A DNA stretch of 64,000 bases. Source: CAYVMN01 sp043808585 (GTDB lineage Bacteria > Desulfobacterota > DSM-4660 > Desulfatiglandales > Desulfatiglandaceae). Positions 8,562-16,550 of this stretch are shown here, piece after piece. The DNA is taken from the NCBI GenBank assembly GCA_043808585.1, contig JAZDES010000221.1:1-64000 (forward strand), read 5' to 3'. Made by a program: the position numbers and the translations under genes. Positions within the stretch are counted from its first letter, which is position 1. Each line of letters starts with the position of its first letter. The notes beneath the pieces were generated by a model that saw only the letters and a program-made list of their open reading frames with translations, searched no databases and was not told the origin of the DNA.

Positions 8562-9710
8562 CTACTTCTTTAACCTGGGGTCTATGACTTGAGGATAGAC
8601 CTTAATGGGATCCCATACGTACCGCCCATTTATCATCTTTCCCTCGACAATATAGCCGTCGGTAATCGCGACACCTTCAGGGGTATAAGAAAGAGGGCCT
8701 TGCGGGGTGGCCAGCTTGACCTTGAGGACTTTCGGCCACAGTTTCTTGTATGAGTCATTGCCTCCTGTGGACTTGAGCCCAGCCAAAATTGTCTTGGTAA
8801 GACAATAAGAATTGTTCTCGATCCCCCCGGGCATCCGTCCGAAGCGTTTCTGCATGGCCGCGGCCCAGGACTTGTTCACGGGGTCATCTCTCTGCCAGAT
8901 ATATGCAGCCTGACCCCGCAGGCCAAGGACCTTGTCTCCAAGTTCTTTCATCACGTGTTCTGGTATGTCGCCATCGAGGGTAGTGGGTAGAAGGGGCATC
9001 TTGATCCCGAATTCCCGATACTGCACGATGACACGCGAGCTCTCCCCCGTGTTCGGGACGAAGTAGGCCACACAATCAGCCTGCTTTAACGTGGAGAGGT
9101 AAGGGGCGAAATCCGCCGTCCCCACAGGGACTAGAATTTCTTGAACAACTTTTCCGCCTTTTTGCTCGAAGCCCATGCGGACCCCCTTCATGAAACCATG
9201 CCCCCCTGCGTAATCGGAAGTGATCATGTCCATGGTCCTGTAGCCCGCGTCATATGCGTACCAACCCAGCGGTACGGTCAGGCCAACGAGCGTCGTTGGG
9301 TAGATCAACCAACGTTTAGACTTTGTCAACGAAAGATCCCCACAATATAAAGTTGTTATGAGCACATTCTTGGTGGCCACATAAGGGTCTATGGCAAAGT
9401 GGGCGTCACCCATGAGGGGCCCGATGATGATATTCACCTTGTCCCTCTCCACGAGCTTTCTGGCCTTTTCGAGGGCCGTTGTGGGGTCTGTCGCACTATC
9501 TTCGACGATGAGCTCAATGGGTCTGCCCGCAACTTGATTCTTATTTTCCTCTAGCGCCATCACAATGCCGTCCTTGAACAAAGGACCCAGCATGGCCGCT
9601 GGACCTGTCATATCCAAGATCGCCCCGATTTTTAGAGGTGCAGCGGAAGCCGTGATAGCTGTAAATGCCAAGAACAAAATCGTAGAAGACACTAAGATCA
9701 TCTTTTTCAT
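8562..9710 (-). CDS. livK: Branched-chain amino acid ABC substrate-binding protein LivK-like
   Basis: A 382-residue exported type I periplasmic binding protein. The start ATG 9710 gives a clear signal peptide (MKKMILVSSTILFLAFTAIT then ASA-A) and has GGAGG six bases upstream; the frame is open to 9788 but the longer form would bury the signal. The mature protein starts PLKIGAILDMTGPAAMLG, the usual first strand of the family, with VNIIIGPLMGDAHFA and a typical hinge. It would deliver amino acids or related compounds to LivHMGF. Actual ligand could be a branched-chain or other amino acid, amide or aromatic acid. Confidence 0.9.
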   Translation of the reverse strand: MKKMILVSSTILFLAFTAITASAAPLKIGAILDMTGPAAMLGPLFKDGIVMALEENKNQVAGRPIELIVEDSATDPTTALEKARKLVERDKVNIIIGPLMGDAHFAIDPYVATKNVLITTLYCGDLSLTKSKRWLIYPTTLVGLTVPLGWYAYDAGYRTMDMITSDYAGGHGFMKGVRMGFEQKGGKVVQEILVPVGTADFAPYLSTLKQADCVAYFVPNTGESSRVIVQYREFGIKMPLLPTTLDGDIPEHVMKELGDKVLGLRGQAAYIWQRDDPVNKSWAAAMQKRFGRMPGGIENNSYCLTKTILAGLKSTGGNDSYKKLWPKVLKVKLATPQGPLSYTPEGVAITDGYIVEGKMINGRYVWDPIKVYPQVIDPRLKK

Positions 9711-9865
9711 TTTTTTCCTCCCTAAGGAAAAGGGGTTTACGTCAAGAAACGTGCTTGTCGCGATCTCTGCTTCACCACCTCCTTTCATTTTTTCCCTTTT
9801 GCTCGGCTGAATGCCTATCCCGGCTAACCGAGACCCCAGCCCACGTTTGGGCCAACAGGTGGCAT

Positions 9866-10360
9866 CTACCTCTTAAATCTCTTTCTTACAAAGGTGAACT
9901 CGCAGTATTGACCGGTTCTACAGAGCTGGGACGGAAAACCAAAGTTCCAATCCTTGTCCAGTTTTGAGATTTTCAGCATTGTATCAAAGATCGCTGTGTT
10001 GCACTGGACCTGTATCTTATCGTTATATGCCAGGTTTTCTTCCGGTGAAAACATGTTCCATAGGATCTGGGTAGTGTAGGGGCAGTCGGTAACCCTGAAG
10101 GTTACACGGTCTTTACTTTTTTCTGTCACGTAGATTGGATTTCCAAACGTCTCAAAATATATTTCCATGATCTTAATGAAGTCATCCATGGTTACGGGAT
10201 CACCCTCTTTGAGACCGATCTCTTTCAGCAATCCCGGCCACTCCAGGTAGGTCCGTTTCTTCCAGATCTTGGCATAGAGGTTCACTGCCTTTTCCGTACC
10301 GAATTCCTCTTCCAACACATGGAACAGAGAAAAATCATGCAATGTAAAGATATTGAGCAT
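9866..10360 (-). CDS. Uncharacterised protein, possible ATC-hydrolase-like family, smaller paralogue
   Basis: A 164-residue cytoplasmic protein resembling the C-terminal half of the 278-residue protein at 2140-2976: both have a TxCPY motif followed by an acidic helix and both end in C...C-x-F/I-x-F-x-R. Here the pairs are VTDCPYT, QVQCNTA and LCRTGQYCEF. The frame remains open about 115 bases upstream of ATG 10360 (to a stop near 10500) without any ATG, GTG or TTG, and a good AAAGGAGGGG lies in that stretch with no start behind it. Either the ATG used here is right (GGAGG two bases before it) or the true start has been damaged. Function unknown. Confidence 0.55.
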   Translation of the reverse strand: MLNIFTLHDFSLFHVLEEEFGTEKAVNLYAKIWKKRTYLEWPGLLKEIGLKEGDPVTMDDFIKIMEIYFETFGNPIYVTEKSKDRVTFRVTDCPYTTQILWNMFSPEENLAYNDKIQVQCNTAIFDTMLKISKLDKDWNFGFPSQLCRTGQYCEFTFVRKRFKR

Positions 10361-10604
10361 AGCCTCCAGACCATACTCGAAGCTAAATTTCGGTTTGGTT
10401 TTTTGAAGTTCCTTGTAGTTTGCTATTACATCCTGGCACCTGATAGGTGCGGCCGGAGCTTTTACCTTTGCCCTCTCTCCCCTCCTTTCTTGATTTGGAT
10501 CTTTCTGTTAGAGTTTAAACTGCCTCGGTCCTATGTCCTTTATTCACCCCCCTTCTATATTCTATATTCTTTCTTAACTCAGGTATGCCGGATCATCCTT
10601 GGCT

Positions 10605-11723
10605 TTATTGATAGATCCTCGGTACCCTTTTTCCCACGGCGCACACAACCTCATAATTGATGGTGCCGATCTTGCCTGCGATTTCGTCTACAGTTGGGTC
10701 GTCACCGAAAAGAACGACTTCTTCTCCAGGTCGAACATCCTTAATCCCTGAAACGTCAATCATGCACATATCCATGCAAACACGGCCCCTCAATGGTACT
10801 CGTCGACCTCTGAGTTGGACGGATCCCTGGTTAGATAATAGCCTGTAGTATCCATCTGCGTACCCGACCGGGAGTGTTGCAACGACTGAATCCCTCTCTG
10901 TATAAAAGGTGCGGCCATAACTGATTGGGGTCCCAGCAGGGACTTTTTTAACATAAATGATCTTGGTCTTCAGCGTCATCGCCGGTTTCAGTTTGATGCT
11001 ACGACTCACCGCCGTAGAAGGGTATAGACCATAAATCATAATTCCTGGCCTTACGAGGTCAAAATAGGACTCCGGAAGATCCATTATGGCAGCGCTGTTG
11101 GCAATGTGCCTTTTCGGTATCTTTAAACCGGCATCTCCTATTTGCCGGACAATCTGATCAAAGATATGGATCTGGCTTCTCGTGAAGGCCTTGTCTGCTT
11201 CATCAGCTGAAGGGAAATGGCTGAATATCCCTGTCAGTCTCAGGTTCTTAAGCCGGCTGACCTTTCTTACAAATTCCAGGGAATCCTGAGGTGCTATCCC
11301 AATCCTTCCCATTCCGGTATCGACCTTGACGTGCACGTTCACCTTGACCGATGCCTTTCGGGCCTCCTGATCCAGTGCCTGTGCAAGTTCGAGGGTGCAG
11401 ACCGCTTGCTCCAGACCAGAATCTATTACCTTATAGGCTTCGCCTGGTTGAATCAGCCCCAATACAAGGATGGGGGCGACGATACCCGCCTTTCTAAGCT
11501 GTTCACCTTCCTCTGGCAGGGCAACACCCAGACAATTGGCCCCGCTTCCAAGGGCCGAAACGCTCACCTCCACTGCGCCATGACCATATCCATCGGCCTT
11601 TACCACCGCCATCAGATCCCTCTCCTTTCCAATCCTTTTTCTAATTTCGGCGATGTTGTGGGATATGGCCCTGAGATCAATAAGTGCTAGGGTTGATCTT
11701 TGTACATTCCTGTTTGTTTTCAC
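10605..11723 (-). CDS. alr: Alanine racemase
   Basis: A 372-residue PLP enzyme interconverting L- and D-alanine, for peptidoglycan and possibly for D-alanine catabolism in this block. The PLP lysine is in MAVVKADGYGHGAVEV near residue 43, the second catalytic region is RPGIMIYGLYPS, and the catalytic tyrosine is probably in the C-terminal domain segment ISYGRTF, with VCMDMCMIDVSG forming the domain interface. Length is standard. The start is GTG 11723; the ribosome site is weak. No leader structure is evident directly upstream, but a 27-bp inverted repeat begins 88 bases away. Confidence 0.92.
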   Translation of the reverse strand: MKTNRNVQRSTLALIDLRAISHNIAEIRKRIGKERDLMAVVKADGYGHGAVEVSVSALGSGANCLGVALPEEGEQLRKAGIVAPILVLGLIQPGEAYKVIDSGLEQAVCTLELAQALDQEARKASVKVNVHVKVDTGMGRIGIAPQDSLEFVRKVSRLKNLRLTGIFSHFPSADEADKAFTRSQIHIFDQIVRQIGDAGLKIPKRHIANSAAIMDLPESYFDLVRPGIMIYGLYPSTAVSRSIKLKPAMTLKTKIIYVKKVPAGTPISYGRTFYTERDSVVATLPVGYADGYYRLLSNQGSVQLRGRRVPLRGRVCMDMCMIDVSGIKDVRPGEEVVLFGDDPTVDEIAGKIGTINYEVVCAVGKRVPRIYQ

Positions 11724-11810
11724 CTTAGACTAATTGCCCTTTTTGTGTCGTGCACGAAACTAGCCTGTTTTTGTCCCCTTGCAACACTTTGAAACAAAGG
11801 CAGAGGACCA

Positions 11811-12019
11811 CGAGGGTCTTTTTTCCAAAGGACGTAACCCAAATTCTTCACAGCCGGTGGTACGCCCCCGTAGCTTTAAATACAGTCTCTGCAAGGCAGG
11901 GGAGAGGTTTCTTCATAGGGACATCCTCTTACGGGGCTGTTCCGTGACGAGTTTTAAGACCTCACTGCCGTTCTTTGAAGTGATGCCGTCCTTTACGTCC
12001 TTTGGAAAAAAGACCCTCG
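11811..12019. repeat. 27-bp perfect inverted repeat flanking 155 bp of non-coding DNA
   Basis: Bases 11811-11837 and 11993-12019 are exact reverse complements (27 of 27; outer ends extend five bases with one mismatch). The 155-bp centre carries no plausible gene. The layout, about 210 bp with long terminal arms, is what a small non-autonomous (MITE-like) element shows, but no clear target-site duplication was found. The whole 423-bp gap 11724-12146 between alr and the NIL-ferredoxin gene holds only this. A short stretch with CAGGGGAGAGGT and TCTTACGGG inside the element is echoed after it near 12102-12136, suggesting a degraded second copy. Confidence 0.7.
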
Positions 12020-12146
12020 CGGTCGGTCATGGGACTCATCACTGTTTTCAAAGCACTAAATTATTACCAAATGGGAAGATTTCGCAAGAAGCTTTATCCA
12101 GGACAGGGGAGAGGTGGCTTGGCGTACATCTTACGGGAAGTTCTCA

Positions 12147-12569
12147 CTAGACAAGACCCCTGTTGAATTTCACCTTCATCGCCCTGGCAGGGCAGGCTGA
12201 GACGCACAATTCGCAAGCGCTGCAACTATCCCCATCAAAGATGACCTCCATATCAGGTCTTTTTATATGAAGGGCCCCTGTGGGACAAACGGCAGTGCAC
12301 GCCCCACATTGGAAGCAGGCCTCTTCGTCACGCTTGATATCCTGCCCGATGCTCTCAACCTTGATTCCGAGGCTCTGCAGATAACGAACACCCTCCTGAA
12401 AATTCTTTCGATGCCCGCTTAGCTCCAGGACCATAAGGCCTTCCTTTCTCGGGTAAATGGTGGCCTTGAGAATATTGAAGGTGAGGTCGAATTTCCTCAC
12501 AAGATTCACGGTTATTGGCTCATTGACTACCTTTTTTGGAAATCTCAATGAGAGCATCTTCGAATACAT
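12147..12569 (-). CDS. NIL-domain ferredoxin (two [4Fe-4S] clusters)
   Basis: A 140-residue fusion. Residues 1-75 form a NIL domain, the small ACT-like ligand-binding fold named after the end of MetN transporters (KVVNEPITVNLVRKFDLTFN). Residues 80-140 form a 2[4Fe-4S] ferredoxin with CFQCGACTAVCP and CSACELCVSACP. In sulfate reducers and methanogens this protein accompanies a homocysteine biosynthesis protein of the COG1900 type and supplies electrons for sulfur incorporation; the partner is not visible here. It ends 39 bases before... the aminotransferase stop lies upstream on the same strand at 12608, so the two may be co-transcribed. Confidence 0.85.
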   Translation of the reverse strand: MYSKMLSLRFPKKVVNEPITVNLVRKFDLTFNILKATIYPRKEGLMVLELSGHRKNFQEGVRYLQSLGIKVESIGQDIKRDEEACFQCGACTAVCPTGALHIKRPDMEVIFDGDSCSACELCVSACPARAMKVKFNRGLV

Positions 12570-12607
12570 AGCTCAATCCCCCCTTTGTGCATTCAGGGTG
12601 ATGCCTT

Positions 12608-13798
12608 TCACTTGGCGGGCTTCACCTTTTTGATGGCCTTCTCAAATCCGGGCAAGGCCAGGCTAATTACGTCCTCTGAAACACAGTAGGCGATTCTGAA
12701 ATGGCCAGGCCCCCCAAAACCGCTGCCCGGTACAGTAAGGATATTTTCCTCCTGAAGAGATGCGACAAACGCCACATCGTCTTCGATAGGGGTCCTTGGG
12801 AAGAGGTAAAAGGCGCCCCCGGGTTTTACAAAATCATACCCGAAGGAGGCCAGTGATCCGCAAAGCATGTCCCTTCTTTTCTGGTATACCAAGACGTCTA
12901 CGCTTTCCTCCAGCAGGAAGGGTATCGCCCTCTGCATCAATGCAGGCGCGTTGACATAGCCCAGGACCCTGTTTGATAGAATCATTCCTGCTACCAGCAT
13001 CTTCTTGTCCGACATTTCTGGATTTGCGGCCGCGTAGCCGATCCTTTCCCCTGGGAGAGAAAGATCTTTGGAAAAGGAAGTTACCACAAAGCTCTCCTTA
13101 TAAAGGTCAAAGATGCTGGGGACAGAAATTCCGTCATATATGATCTTCCTGTAAGGCTCATCCGAGATCAGGTATATGGGTTCGCCCAATTTCTGGCTGT
13201 AATGGGAAAGCAACCGGGCCAGTTCCCTCAGCTCCCCTTCCTGGTAAACCTTACCCGTTGGATTATTTGGGGAATCTATAAGGATAGCCCTGGTTCTCTC
13301 TGTGACTGCTCCCGAAATGGCGTCAAAGTCAAGGGAGAAATCTCCCTTTGTTGCAACTGGTCTGGGGACCCCCTGATGGTTATCAAGATAGAAGTCATAT
13401 TCGACAAAATAGGGTTTTGGGATGACTACCTCATCCCCTGGGTTCAGAATTGTCTTAAGTACGACGTTAAGGGCACCTCCTGCACCTACTGTCATCACGA
13501 TATCATCCGGGGTGAAACTGGACCTGTTATATTTATTGAGATAGCCAGCGACCGCCTGCCTGGTTTCTAATAGCCCGGCATTGGGCATATAGGCATGCCG
13601 ACTTGGCGAAGGGTCATTGATGAGATCTTTCAGGACCTCCATGAACCTCGCGGGGGGTGGAAGATCCGGGTTTCCAAGGCTGAAATCAAAGACATTTTCT
13701 GCCCCATACTTTACCCTTCTCAGGTTCCCTTCCTCAAACATCTTTCTGATCCATGAGGACCTCTCAATGGAGGCCTGAATTTTCTTGGAAGCAGGCAT
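12608..13798 (-). CDS. Class I/II pyridoxal-phosphate aminotransferase
   Basis: A 396-residue fold-type I aminotransferase. Visible are FSLGNPDLPPP, the PLP-ring stacking region VGAGGALNVVL, the NPTGK loop in IDSPNNPTGKVY, SDEPYRKI and the Schiff-base lysine in VTSFSKDLSLPGERIGY. The C-terminal FRIAYCVSE supplies the carboxylate-binding Arg. It resembles aspartate/alanine aminotransferases of anaerobes. ATG 13798 is preferred over 13816 because AGGGGG lies seven bases upstream, between the two ATGs. An 8-bp-arm palindrome overlaps a possible -35 box upstream. Confidence 0.87.
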   Translation of the reverse strand: MPASKKIQASIERSSWIRKMFEEGNLRRVKYGAENVFDFSLGNPDLPPPARFMEVLKDLINDPSPSRHAYMPNAGLLETRQAVAGYLNKYNRSSFTPDDIVMTVGAGGALNVVLKTILNPGDEVVIPKPYFVEYDFYLDNHQGVPRPVATKGDFSLDFDAISGAVTERTRAILIDSPNNPTGKVYQEGELRELARLLSHYSQKLGEPIYLISDEPYRKIIYDGISVPSIFDLYKESFVVTSFSKDLSLPGERIGYAAANPEMSDKKMLVAGMILSNRVLGYVNAPALMQRAIPFLLEESVDVLVYQKRRDMLCGSLASFGYDFVKPGGAFYLFPRTPIEDDVAFVASLQEENILTVPGSGFGGPGHFRIAYCVSEDVISLALPGFEKAIKKVKPAK

Positions 13799-13839
13799 AA
13801 CCAATCCCCCTTGCATTTATTAGCCTAATAAACTTATCC

Positions 13840-13865
13840 TTTTGTGTAGACTTGTCAACACAAAA
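13840..13865 (-). promoter_or_regulatory. Operator-like palindrome overlapping a putative sigma-70 -35 box
   Basis: TTTTGTGT and ACACAAAA are exact complements spaced by ten bases; the spacer on the minus strand contains TTGACA, which could be a -35 box with a poor -10 (TAAGTT, 16 bases on). The position, about 45 bases before the aminotransferase start, suits a repressor operator. The regulator is unknown. Confidence 0.45.
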
Positions 13866-13933
13866 TCGAAGTAAACCCCGATGTTGCAAAAAAACCGGCG
13901 GAGGGGCACATCTCAACACATGCTGGAATCATC

Positions 13934-13962
13934 TTGACAGGGTAGTCCTGTTTCCTTAATTT
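13934..13962 (+). promoter_or_regulatory. Sigma-70-type promoter for the phosphofructokinase gene
   Basis: TTGACA (13934-13939), 17 bases, then TAATTT (13957-13962). Transcription would start near 13969, about 30 bases before the start codon. Confidence 0.55.
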
Positions 13963-13997
13963 AGATGCGCCCTTCAGGATTCCAATCATAGCAGGAT

Positions 13998-15182
13998 ATG
14001 GATCTTATGAAAAAGAAGACAAAGCGGAAACTTAACATTGCGATCTTGACAGGCGGTGGGGATGTCCCTGGACTTAATCCTTGCATCAAGGCCCTGGTAT
14101 ACAGGGCGGCAACCGAGGGAATTAATGTTATTGGTATCAGGAGGGGGTGGGCCGGACTGTTGGAGTATGACCCTGATGATCCAGGGACATCAGGAAGTTG
14201 TTTCCAAAAACTTGAGCCAGCAGAGGTCCGGACTATAGACCGTTACGGCGGCACCTACCTGCATACATCGAGAATAAACCCGGCTGCTGCCAAGGAAAGA
14301 GACGTCTCCCAGTCCCAGAGAAAGCTCTTCAAGAAGGGAGAATCCGTTAAGGACTTCACCCCCTATGTCCTGAAGAATCTTGAACTCCTGAAGATTGATG
14401 CTGTCATTCCCATAGGCGGGGACGATACACTCAGCTACGCGGAAAGATTACACAGGGAAGGATTCCCGGTTATCGGTATCCCGAAGACAATGGACAACGA
14501 TGTATTCGGGACAGATTACTGCATTGGCTTTTCCACCGCTATTACAAGGGGGGTGAGCCTGATACATTCCCTGAGGACCTGCGCCGGTTCCCATGAAAGA
14601 ATTGCAGTCATAGAGCTCTTTGGTCGCAATTGCGGCGAGACCTCTCTGATATCCGCGTACCTGGCGGGAGTGGATAGGGCGATTATATCTGAAGTGCCCT
14701 TTGATCCGGCTAGGCTGGCCGAGCTGGTCATGAAGGATAAAAGGGCTAATCCCAAGAACTATGCAATGATTACGGTCTCCGAAGGTGCCCGGATGATCGG
14801 GGGCGAGATACTGACGTCAGGTGAAAAGGATGCATACGGTCACCTCAAACTCGGAGGGGTAGGGGAAGAGACCGGCGAAATTCTCAAGAGGCTGACCGGG
14901 GAAGATGTCCTCAATCAAAGGCTATCCTATCTTATGAGGAGCGGTGCACCCGATTCCCTGGATCTCATGGTGGCAGTCAATTTTGCCAATATGGCCATTG
15001 ATCTTTTTCTAAGGTCCATATTTGGTCGCCTCGTTGCCCTGAGCCGGGGAATCTATACGGATATACCCTTGAGTACTATAACGACCGGTCAAAAACGGGT
15101 AGATGTAAGAGAGCTTTATGACGTGGAAGAATATCGGCCCAAGGTAATGCACGTAAGCGGTAAGCCAATGTTCCTGTACTAG
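13998..15182 (+). CDS. 6-phosphofructokinase, pyrophosphate-type active site
   Basis: A 394-residue phosphofructokinase: phosphorylates fructose 6-phosphate at carbon 1 in glycolysis or runs in reverse. N-terminal TGGGDVPGLNP and RRGWAGLL are the nucleotide/diphosphate loops, PKTMDND holds the catalytic Asp, and HERIAVIELFGRNCGE the substrate site. The two residues that distinguish donors point to PPi: GGDDT has Asp where ATP enzymes have Gly (position 104, E. coli numbering), and PKT has Lys where ATP enzymes have Gly (124). I infer a PPi-dependent, reversible enzyme. A sigma-70 promoter precedes it; it appears monocistronic. Confidence 0.87.
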   Translation: MDLMKKKTKRKLNIAILTGGGDVPGLNPCIKALVYRAATEGINVIGIRRGWAGLLEYDPDDPGTSGSCFQKLEPAEVRTIDRYGGTYLHTSRINPAAAKERDVSQSQRKLFKKGESVKDFTPYVLKNLELLKIDAVIPIGGDDTLSYAERLHREGFPVIGIPKTMDNDVFGTDYCIGFSTAITRGVSLIHSLRTCAGSHERIAVIELFGRNCGETSLISAYLAGVDRAIISEVPFDPARLAELVMKDKRANPKNYAMITVSEGARMIGGEILTSGEKDAYGHLKLGGVGEETGEILKRLTGEDVLNQRLSYLMRSGAPDSLDLMVAVNFANMAIDLFLRSIFGRLVALSRGIYTDIPLSTITTGQKRVDVRELYDVEEYRPKVMHVSGKPMFLY

Positions 15183-15458
15183 GCTCCCAACTTCCTTTTG
15201 CCCCCATTGTTGGTGCTCAATTTTTCCCCAAGAGAAGTCTCATTGGACATCGGTTGACGATTGACCACTGAATATTGACTATTGAAAATTGAACTATATT
15301 ACTCCTATTTAAACTAAAAAAGACCAGATTGTAACATTTCAATAAATAGTGGTTTGGCCCCTGGATTCCCGCCTTCGCGGGAATGACAAAAAAGGGGGCA
15401 TTTCGGACTTTTTACGAGATTGTCAATATTCAATTTCCGGTTTATCCGGCTTAGGCAT
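15183..15458. repeat. Intergenic region with REP-like palindrome
   Basis: The gap before ispG contains ATTCCCGCCTTCGCGGGAAT (15365-15384), the same palindrome seen at 47 and 57 kb, and a run of TTGAATATTGACTATTG-like words (about 15265-15295) that are echoed near 47025-47190. No gene is seen. These are probably dispersed repetitive elements. Confidence 0.6.
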
Positions 15459-16520
15459 ATGGAACCAAAAAGAAAAACTACGCGTCAGATATATGTAGGT
15501 GAGGTCCCGATTGGCGGAGGTGCCCCGGTCGTGGTTCAATCCATGACGAACACCGACACCAGAGATATCCCCTCAACAATTGATCAGATCAGGAGGCTCT
15601 GCGAGGCAGGTTGTGAAATCGTTCGTCTGGCCATACCTGATAAGGCCTCTATTTCTGCCTTTGAGGCCATCAAGTCAAAGGTTAAGGTCCCATTAATTGC
15701 AGATATTCACTTTGATCACCGCCTTGCCATTGAGGCCTTGGGCGCCGGGGCCGATGGACTCAGGATCAATCCCGGGAATATCGGCAGCCGAAAGGCTGTT
15801 GAGAAGGTGGTAAAGGAGGCCCTAAGGATGGGCATCCCCATTCGGATTGGGGTCAATGCCGGGTCTCTTGAAAGAGAGATCCTGAAAAAACACGGTAGGC
15901 CATCGCCAGAGGCGATGGTTGAAAGCGCAATGAAGCAAGTAGAACTCTTTGAGGCCTTGGGATTTGACAAGATAAAGGTATCATTGAAATCCTCAAATGT
16001 ATTAAATACCATAAGGGCATATGAACTCCTGAGCGACAGGATCGATTACCCACTTCACTTGGGTGTAACCGAGGCAGGTACCCTCATATCAGGCACGGTA
16101 AAAAACACGCTGGGCATTGGGTATTTATTGGCTCATGGAATCGGAGATACCTTCAGGGTCTCACTCACAAGGGACCCCGTTGAAGAGATAAAGGTTGCAT
16201 ATGAAATCCTGAGGGCATTGGGGCTCAGAGAACGCGGGCCCGAGATCATTGCCTGCCCTACTTGCGGGCGATGTGAAATAGACCTTTTCAGTCTTGTTGA
16301 AGAGGTAGAAAGGGCCCTGGGGGATATTAAGGCCTCACCAAAGGTGGCAATTATGGGTTGCGTGGTAAATGGCCCGGGTGAGGCCAGGGAGGCCGATATC
16401 GGGGTTGCTGGCGGTCGGGGTCAGGGGATTCTTTTTAAGAAGGGGAAATTAGTAAGGAAGATTCCGGAAGACAAACTTGCCGAGGTCCTGATTAAAGAGG
16501 TTAAGAAGCTGGTCCAGTAA
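15459..16520 (+). CDS. ispG: 4-hydroxy-3-methylbut-2-enyl diphosphate synthase (IspG/GcpE)
   Basis: A 353-residue [4Fe-4S] enzyme of the non-mevalonate isoprenoid pathway, converting MEcPP to HMBPP. The N-terminal TIM barrel begins VGGVPIGG-like (VGEVPIGGGAPVVVQSMTNTD), with PLIADIHFDHRLA and RINPGNIG. The C-terminal cluster ligands are CPTCGRCEIDL and GCVVNGPGE. TTG 15420 is possible but would add 13 residues outside the conserved start; ATG 15459 is chosen. It is followed 30 bases later by proS in the same direction. Confidence 0.95.
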   Translation: MEPKRKTTRQIYVGEVPIGGGAPVVVQSMTNTDTRDIPSTIDQIRRLCEAGCEIVRLAIPDKASISAFEAIKSKVKVPLIADIHFDHRLAIEALGAGADGLRINPGNIGSRKAVEKVVKEALRMGIPIRIGVNAGSLEREILKKHGRPSPEAMVESAMKQVELFEALGFDKIKVSLKSSNVLNTIRAYELLSDRIDYPLHLGVTEAGTLISGTVKNTLGIGYLLAHGIGDTFRVSLTRDPVEEIKVAYEILRALGLRERGPEIIACPTCGRCEIDLFSLVEEVERALGDIKASPKVAIMGCVVNGPGEAREADIGVAGGRGQGILFKKGKLVRKIPEDKLAEVLIKEVKKLVQ

Positions 16521-16550
16521 TTAATCAAGAGAAAGGGGTTATTGGTTCTG

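Noticed and set aside
11779..12150. Possible 123-residue protein in the alr upstream gap
   Set aside because: Crosses both arms of the inverted repeat, no ribosome site and no recognisable motif.
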